Made by a program: the position numbers and the translations under genes. A DNA stretch of 11,489 nucleotides from an uncultured Gammaproteobacteria bacterium (GTDB lineage Bacteria; Pseudomonadota; Gammaproteobacteria; Pseudomonadales; Azotimanducaceae_A): contig CAJWGQ010000089.1 of the NCBI GenBank assembly GCA_913041025.1, positions 1-11,489 on the forward strand, written 5' to 3'. The notes under the pieces were generated by a model, which did no database searches, was not told the origin of the DNA, and saw nothing but the letters and a program-made list of their open reading frames with translations. Positions within the stretch are counted from its first letter, which is position 1; every line of letters starts with the position of its first letter. This document shows positions 6,784 through 11,489 of this stretch, piece by piece.

Positions 6784-8118
6784 CTATCCGGCTTGAAGAC
6801 TAACTGGCAACTTCCAGCAGGTGTGCATCTCGCCGACGGTTAAGCAAGACAAATAAACACCTTCCTGTTTTTCCAGTTGGATACCTCTCGTGGATTCGAT
6901 GAGCATTTGACTCGCGGACACAGAAGCATCACGAATAATAGCGTACATTGATCTCGGCCTATCTTCTGGCACTGCAGGATGGATTGATGGTCTTCCTAGC
7001 GCAAAGGCGATACCTGAAGCCAAACCATCGGCGCGGTATTGCCCCCTAGGTTCTCTTTGGCACATATCTCGTCGATCCACAGTAAATTCTTCTGGATTAT
7101 CAAAGATTCGGGGGTCTCTATTGGCGGCGCCTGCGCTACAAATTAGTCTGGCGCCTTCTGGAATTAACCTTCCAAACCTTTCTATTTCTCGCAGGGCAAA
7201 TCTTTCAGCCGATAAAACGGGTGGGGAGTGTCTCAAAGTCTCTAGGTATGCAAGCTTTAGCATCCTTTTACTAGATCTGGCCTTTTCAAATTTGTCCGGA
7301 CTCGTAAGCATATTAAACCAGAGATTTGATAGCGCTCCGTGCATAGTTTCATGATCCGTATTTAGCAACGTGGCGACTACATCTTTCTCCTTTGCTCCTA
7401 GTGCTACCATTGCCGAAAGACAGTTTTCCATATCCTTATGCTCGCCGGAGCGGATCTTGCCAGCAAAAAAGTCGAGCAGCTCTTGGGCCGCGTTCTTTCC
7501 GTCCATCTGCAGCCTTGGATCCCACGACGTCCCTCTTTGCATTCGCCAATATCGGTGCCCAAATTGAGAGCTTTCCTCGTCGCTCACGCCATATTGTTCA
7601 GCAAGAATTTTTAGTGGTAAGACGGCCGCAAAATCGGTAGCCAAATCTACAGTTCTATTCGTGAGTAATTCTTCTATTAACTTACTCGTGATTCTTGAGG
7701 TGTCCTCGTCAAAACTTTTTTCTTGCGCAAAGAGCACTTGCAACTCACTTCCCATGTCTTTGCCAAGTCCCTCTGCTCTCAGAAAATGATTTTTGGGTCT
7801 GGTTTCAAAATTGGCATCGTCGGAAAAAATTGAAGTTACGTCATTGTATCTGGTTATCCAATAACAGTTTGAAAGCCAATCTCTGTAACACGGATAGTTT
7901 TCTCTTAATATCTCCAATGAAGAGTAGGGGTCGAACCTAAAGCTATCAGAGATTAATTCTGACGGCTTTATCTTTTCTGTGCTTTCACCGACTCTTTCTC
8001 GCTGATAAACCTCGTAGGTTCGATAACCAGAGCCTTCAGAATCATAATTTGATTTCCTTAAAACGACTCCGTTCTTCCCTACTATTTTGGTAGGATCTTT
8101 CGCCTCTGTTCCTTTCAA
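6784..8118 (-). CDS. Cytochrome P450-like protein lacking the heme-thiolate cysteine
   Basis: A 444-residue P450 homologue related to its two neighbours over the whole fold: DPYSSLEILRENYP, then WITRYNDV, K-helix ETLR (Glu293/Arg296), and the meander NRDPRIFDNPEEF are conserved. The heme loop is not: where neighbours have FGxGxHxCxG it reads FALGRPSIHP, with Ile379 (ATC at 6982-6984) at the cysteine position, followed by AVPEDRPRS. The C-helix HxxxR that contacts heme propionates is absent and that segment is shorter. The I-helix keeps the Glu257-Thr258 pair but reads TDHETM. A canonical heme-thiolate P450 is therefore not expected. The reading frame is intact for 444 codons. P450 homologues without heme that assist another enzyme (EryCII, DesVIII, DnrQ) are the known precedent. 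The start chosen is TTG at 8118, which has AAGGGA seven bases upstream; an in-frame TTG at 8139 lacks a site. Confidence 0.87.
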   Translation of the reverse strand: MKGTEAKDPTKIVGKNGVVLRKSNYDSEGSGYRTYEVYQRERVGESTEKIKPSELISDSFRFDPYSSLEILRENYPCYRDWLSNCYWITRYNDVTSIFSDDANFETRPKNHFLRAEGLGKDMGSELQVLFAQEKSFDEDTSRITSKLIEELLTNRTVDLATDFAAVLPLKILAEQYGVSDEESSQFGHRYWRMQRGTSWDPRLQMDGKNAAQELLDFFAGKIRSGEHKDMENCLSAMVALGAKEKDVVATLLNTDHETMHGALSNLWFNMLTSPDKFEKARSSKRMLKLAYLETLRHSPPVLSAERFALREIERFGRLIPEGARLICSAGAANRDPRIFDNPEEFTVDRRDMCQREPRGQYRADGLASGIAFALGRPSIHPAVPEDRPRSMYAIIRDASVSASQMLIESTRGIQLEKQEGVYLSCLTVGEMHTCWKLPVSLQAG

Positions 8119-8130
8119 TTTTTTTCCCTT
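8116..8130 (-). promoter_or_regulatory. Ribosome binding site and TTG start of the P450-like gene
   Basis: Reading the minus strand, AAGGGA (8130-8125) overlaps the TAA stop of the upstream P450 (8131-8129) and is followed by a run of A and then TTG at 8118-8116. No ATG or GTG occurs in frame near the N terminus, so TTG is the best start. The arrangement suggests termination-reinitiation coupling. Confidence 0.6.
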
Positions 8131-9559
8131 ACAAATCAAACTCTAGCCACAGGTCTCTGACGGAAATAATTCCCATTGGCGCTGGCTTTTTACCGTCAAT
8201 GTCTTTTGGCATAAGATCTTCCCGGATTTTTGGATTTCTCATACGTTTAGACATGATTTTTGAGCCCACTACTGCTTCTTGGTGAGATATCCAAGCTCCT
8301 GGACAAAGATGCGGGCCTACACCGAAAGCCATGTGACTGCATTTTCCTTCTTTAGCGTAGCCCGATCTCAAAAGTTTTCCGGAATACAGGTCTTCTCGGA
8401 AAATATTAAATTTTTCGGGATCTTTAAATATCCTATCATCATGATTCGCAGAGAAATCTACCATTTGCATTAAAGAGCCAGCCGGAATCTTTACCCCGTG
8501 CATCTCGATGTCAAAACTGTTATGTCTTGGTTGTCCGCCAATGGATGAGGAGTGTCTCAGTGTTTCATGGAAGGCTTTGTCCCAATTTTCTTCATGTTTT
8601 AAAACCTCAGAAAATTGGTCAGGATGTCGTAAAAGTAAGGCCCACATATTCATAATGGCACCTCGCGTGGTCTCGCCTCCTCCCCCGACCACCAGTGCGA
8701 TATTGGACGTGATTTCTTCACTGGATAGAAAATCGCCATCTACCTTGGTCTCGCAGAGTTTTGAGATAATGTCTTTGCTAATCGGGTTTCCCTCATTGTC
8801 GTAAAGATAAGTTGGCTTCTCCCTGCGCTTTTCAACAATTTCTGACACATAGTCTTCAAGGTCTTGTCTAGCTTCCACACCCATTTTGTGGGTGTCCGAA
8901 CCGCCTAAGCCCGACATCATTGAGTTGTACCAATAATAAAATTGCGATTGCGATTCCTTTGGAAACCCAAGCACTTCACAAACCACTCGTATTGGGAACT
9001 CATTTGCAAACACTTGGCCAAGCTCTATCGTTCTCCGGCCATTTTCGTCTTTGACGAAGGGCGAATCTTTCTCTTTGAGATTGGTCCAGCCATCAATAAT
9101 CTCGTCGGCCAAATGCTCGATCGCTGGGATTCGGTTATTCAGTGCTTTGCCTACCAAGTGTTGTCCATATAAGTTTCTGCGTCTTCGGTGCTCAACGCCC
9201 GAGAGTTCAAGTTGTGTGTTACCTAGGACGCCGCTGGATGAACCTTTGGGGATAGTGTTGAACCCTTCGTCGTCGAAATAGCATTCTGTTATGTCTTCAT
9301 AGCGGGTGATCCAAAATGTGTTATGAAGCTTGTCATGAAACACGGGATAGTGGTCGCGCAAAATTCTATAGTAAGGGTAGGGGTTGCGGAAGAATTCGGG
9401 AGCGTCAAATATCCTTGGGTCGATTAAGGGTTTTCCTGACTCGTCTGTTCCCATATCAAAAGCTTCGCCTTCAGGCATCAAAGGGAACTCTTGTTTTCTT
9501 TGGTTTTTCTCTTCGTGAGCATCATCAGAAAGTTCTTCAATAAAAGCGAATTCAGTCAT
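8129..9559 (-). CDS. Cytochrome P450 (intact) with acidic N-terminal extension
   Basis: A 476-residue soluble P450. The C-helix EHRRRR, I-helix GGGGETT, K-helix ETLR, and heme loop FGVGPHLCPG with Cys419 are all present, so a functional mono-oxygenase is expected. About 65 residues precede the DPRIFDAPEF block shared with the P450 at 5487-6767; the first part is strongly acidic (EELSDDAHEE). Short insertions rich in charged residues interrupt the middle, which explains the length above the usual 400 or so. An upstream start at 9622 is possible, but the ATG at 9559 has GGGAG about nine bases before it and overlaps the stop of the dehydratase gene by eight bases (ATGACTGA), so it is preferred. 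The next gene downstream is its cysteine-less relative, which makes the pair a candidate complex. The substrate is unknown. Confidence 0.94.
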   Translation of the reverse strand: MTEFAFIEELSDDAHEEKNQRKQEFPLMPEGEAFDMGTDESGKPLIDPRIFDAPEFFRNPYPYYRILRDHYPVFHDKLHNTFWITRYEDITECYFDDEGFNTIPKGSSSGVLGNTQLELSGVEHRRRRNLYGQHLVGKALNNRIPAIEHLADEIIDGWTNLKEKDSPFVKDENGRRTIELGQVFANEFPIRVVCEVLGFPKESQSQFYYWYNSMMSGLGGSDTHKMGVEARQDLEDYVSEIVEKRREKPTYLYDNEGNPISKDIISKLCETKVDGDFLSSEEITSNIALVVGGGGETTRGAIMNMWALLLRHPDQFSEVLKHEENWDKAFHETLRHSSSIGGQPRHNSFDIEMHGVKIPAGSLMQMVDFSANHDDRIFKDPEKFNIFREDLYSGKLLRSGYAKEGKCSHMAFGVGPHLCPGAWISHQEAVVGSKIMSKRMRNPKIREDLMPKDIDGKKPAPMGIISVRDLWLEFDL

Positions 9560-10022
9560 GATAGTTGTCTCCCTCAAAAATTCTCGGTTCTCCAACGTTT
9601 CTTTTCGGCCACAAGAAGTCAATACGTGTTCTATAAATTAACCACTTCCCAAAAAGTTTTTTATAAACGTCGTCGTAAATCCCATACAAAATTGGTGTTT
9701 TCTCTGCTCCTTCTTTAGTCAGCAGGTCGTGCAAATACCAACGCCCATGAGCAAAGGATTTACCTTTCAGCTCTATAAGTGGATTGGTCACCGCGTGCAA
9801 AACTCCAAAGGGAAGACCTTCTCGGTCAGCGTAAGATTGGAAATTCGTCTTAATTGATTCTTTTCCAATCCAATCACCACCGTAGTCTGACCCAAACTCG
9901 CAGACCGCGTCCTCCGTGAAAAGATCGCTTAGCTCGTCGATTCTTTTCCCGTCAAAGAAGTGACTGTATTTTATCCTGAGCTGTTTTATGTTCTCTATCT
10001 CTAGCAGGTCTTCTAGTGTCAT
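9552..10022 (-). CDS. SnoaL/NTF2-fold protein, BaiE-like dehydratase
   Basis: A 156-residue protein of the SnoaL-like (NTF2 fold, alpha+beta barrel) superfamily. It resembles bile acid 7-alpha-dehydratase BaiE in several blocks: IKQLRIKYSHFFDGKRIDEL, VLHAVTNP, and GRWYLHDLL. The residues I recall as the BaiE active site (Tyr30, Asp35, His83, Asp106 and an arginine near 146) line up with Tyr19, Asp24, His76, Asp99 and Arg131/Arg133 here. An elimination of water from a beta-hydroxy ketone on a polycyclic substrate is therefore plausible. The fold also hosts isomerases, epoxide hydrolases and cyclases, so the reaction is not proven. It is the first gene of the operon after a 123-base intergenic region. 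The ATG has no clear Shine-Dalgarno, and no alternative start exists before an upstream in-frame TAA. Its stop overlaps the P450 start, indicating coupled translation. Confidence 0.88.
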   Translation of the reverse strand: MTLEDLLEIENIKQLRIKYSHFFDGKRIDELSDLFTEDAVCEFGSDYGGDWIGKESIKTNFQSYADREGLPFGVLHAVTNPLIELKGKSFAHGRWYLHDLLTKEGAEKTPILYGIYDDVYKKLFGKWLIYRTRIDFLWPKRNVGEPRIFEGDNYHD

Positions 10023-10083
10023 GTGCCGTTGAAATCTATAATCATGGACCTCTACTTTTTAGTGAAAAGAACTTTGGAAAGAT

Positions 10084-10121
10084 CGCGGATTATCCCGCGC
10101 CGCCCTCGAAAGGAAGGGCGG
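10084..10121 (-). terminator. Two adjacent hairpins downstream of the TonB-dependent receptor
   Basis: Two inverted repeats lie side by side in the gap between the receptor stop and the dehydratase start. CCGCCCT (10100-10106) pairs with AGGGCGG (10115-10121) around an eight-base loop, and CGCGG (10084-10088) pairs with CCGCG (10095-10099) around ATTATC. They start about 25 bases past the receptor stop, where a terminator would sit, but no proper U-tract follows on the minus strand. They could instead slow transcription, stabilise the receptor mRNA end, or act as an operator. The rest of the 123-base gap (10023-10145) holds a weak TATAGA at 10035-10040 and no ORF. Confidence 0.45.
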
Positions 10122-10145
10122 GGCCGGATATCTCCATTTTGCCAG

Positions 10146-11489
10146 CTATAGCTCGTATGTAAACTGCAATGTGACTAAACGCGGTCTGCCCACGTAGGCA
10201 GTCATATCTCCGTTCACTCCTGGGTTGATTTTAGCGAGAGGCTTGTTGGTGATCCTCGTTACATAAATCTCATTAAAACAGTTGGTGCACATCAATGCAG
10301 CCGACCAAGGCCCATCAGTTTGGTAAAGGGTCGCTGCGAGGTGCGTGACTGTTCTCTCCGGAATTTCGGTAAAAGGCTGGTTAAGCGACCTCTCTCCCTC
10401 CGAGTGATGAATGCTGTCCCAGGTCGCTTCAAGTCCCCATCCAGAAGATAATTCGGTGTTATAGGTAGCACCGATATTGATCGAGAAAGGAGGTCCTCCA
10501 TATTTGACTCCGGATAGGTCTTGGATTGCGACTCCATCCGGCCCGATGTGACAGCCTGGACCAGACTGCTGAGCTAAGTCTGTTCGTGCTCCATCAACTG
10601 GGTGACATCCTGCATTAGCCCACTCGTCGAATTCGAGGTGCGCGTAGGTCATGCTCGCCCTCAAGTCCCACGACTCATTGGCGCGAAAGACTGCTTGAGC
10701 CTCTATTCCTTGGTTTAAAGCTACGGCAGCGTTCTGAAGGGTAAAAGTCGTCGTATTTGAATTGAATATACCTACTTGCAAGTCCTCCGATTCATATCGG
10801 AAAACTGCGAGTTCAGCATTCAGCCGGTTATCCATGAAACGACCCTTCATACCGAACTCAAAGCCTTCTACGTCGGTTGCGTCAAACACCAAAGTGTCAT
10901 TCGCTACGTCCGTTGGAAGCGCTGCAAGGTTAGGCACGGTGCCTGGATTGGAAATACCTGCAGATTGAAATCCGGTCTTAAATGCAGCGTAGAACATGAG
11001 GTCTGCTCTTGGGAAATAGCTTACCGTAAGCTCCGGTGATGTATTCGATGTCTCGTCAGATGGGTTATAAACCAGGCCTACCGGGCCAAAGCCAAGCGCG
11101 CCACTGTTTTCATGGAGGTTGCCGCCAACCGCGGAGCGATCTTCATTGGTGTATCTGACCCCTCCCGAAAGTCGCCATTGCTCTGATATTGCGTAGTCGA
11201 AGCTGCCGAATACTGAAAAGCTTTTTACGTCGTTATCCCAGAGCTGGTGATAATTAATGTAGCTCCCTTGGTATGGGCCCGGTTCTGGCCATGGCGCAGT
11301 TGCTCCAAATAGGTTGCTAAGGTTTTCAGGTAATATTTGCACGGGCGCTTCTAGATCTCTAAACATATTTTCATAGAAGGCTCCGACCATAAAATTAAAA
11401 TTTCCGTCGAAGTTAGATTGAAGTCTTAGTTCCTGAGTTACCGAATCTCCGGACTCGCCCTGGTCCGAAACCACGACCGCGAAATTTGT
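10146..11489 (-). CDS. TonB-dependent receptor, C-terminal beta-barrel part (5' end outside window)
   Basis: The frame is open from the window edge to a TAG at 10146-10148, giving 447 residues of an outer-membrane 22-strand barrel. Typical strand and turn features are present: SVTQELRLQS, then RLSGGVRYTNEDRS, SPELTVSYFP, FKTGFQSAG, and the near-terminal PRLVTLQFTYEL that ends the barrel. A loop with two cysteines (around NAGCHP and GPGCHIG) precedes a QDLSGV segment, a common arrangement in this family. A CTNCFNE turn replaces the more usual KNLF/TD-type turn near the end. The signal peptide, TonB box and plug lie beyond the window. Such receptors import siderophores, vitamins, glycans or hydrophobic nutrients with energy from TonB-ExbBD. 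Its place directly upstream of a P450 operon suggests uptake of the substrate of that pathway, which is inference. Confidence 0.93.
   Translation of the reverse strand, partial: TNFAVVVSDQGESGDSVTQELRLQSNFDGNFNFMVGAFYENMFRDLEAPVQILPENLSNLFGATAPWPEPGPYQGSYINYHQLWDNDVKSFSVFGSFDYAISEQWRLSGGVRYTNEDRSAVGGNLHENSGALGFGPVGLVYNPSDETSNTSPELTVSYFPRADLMFYAAFKTGFQSAGISNPGTVPNLAALPTDVANDTLVFDATDVEGFEFGMKGRFMDNRLNAELAVFRYESEDLQVGIFNSNTTTFTLQNAAVALNQGIEAQAVFRANESWDLRASMTYAHLEFDEWANAGCHPVDGARTDLAQQSGPGCHIGPDGVAIQDLSGVKYGGPPFSINIGATYNTELSSGWGLEATWDSIHHSEGERSLNQPFTEIPERTVTHLAATLYQTDGPWSAALMCTNCFNEIYVTRITNKPLAKINPGVNGDMTAYVGRPRLVTLQFTYEL

Noticed and set aside
6784..8118. Reading the P450-like gene as a frameshifted pseudogene
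   Set aside because: The frame is continuous, downstream P450 sequence aligns to the C terminus, and the other frames across the heme loop contain stops or no Cys motif.
9560..9622. Upstream start extending the P450 at 8129-9559 by 21 residues
   Set aside because: It would overlap the dehydratase gene by about 70 bases; the ATG at 9559 has its own GGGAG site and an eight-base overlap typical of coupled genes.

Overview
This window reads as part of a catabolic or modifying gene cluster of a Gram-negative bacterium. A TonB-dependent outer-membrane receptor is direct evidence for an outer membrane. The mix of soluble bacterial cytochromes P450, a [3Fe-4S] ferredoxin, short-chain dehydrogenases (SDRs), a thiolase and a SnoaL-type dehydratase resembles steroid- or terpenoid-degradation islands of marine gammaproteobacteria and sphingomonads. 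The lineage is a guess: no rRNA or other marker is present. No tRNA, rRNA, CRISPR array, insertion sequence or transcription regulator was recognised, and no gene-free stretch exceeds about 125 bases.

Layout. Bases 1-4176 are a plus-strand run: the 3' end of an unidentified gene (1-141), an intact SDR (162-941), a thiolase whose GTG start overlaps the SDR stop (938-2122), a P450 (2184-3353) and a second SDR paralogous to the first but lacking the catalytic lysine (3403-4176). It meets a minus-strand run tail to tail with only 24 bases between. Read in its own direction, the minus-strand run is: the C-terminal part of a TonB-dependent receptor (11489-10146), a 123-base intergenic region with two adjacent hairpins, a BaiE-like SnoaL-fold dehydratase (10022-9552), a P450 (9559-8129), a P450-like protein without the heme cysteine (8118-6784), another P450 (6767-5487), a [3Fe-4S] ferredoxin (5490-5299) and an aldo/keto reductase (5298-4201). 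From the dehydratase onward the genes overlap or nearly abut, so they are probably one transcript.

Working model (inference). The receptor imports a hydrophobic or bulky compound. P450s fed by the ferredoxin hydroxylate it. SDRs and the aldo/keto reductase interconvert alcohols and ketones, the BaiE-like protein eliminates water from a hydroxylated ring, and the thiolase cleaves a beta-ketoacyl-CoA from a side chain or opened ring. No ferredoxin reductase, acyl-CoA ligase or acyl-CoA dehydrogenase is visible, so the pathway must continue outside the window.

The most striking point is that two families each have one member that lost a core catalytic residue but is otherwise well preserved, next to intact relatives: a P450-like protein with Ile at the cysteine position, and an SDR with Asn for the YxxxK lysine. 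Both may be non-catalytic partner subunits.
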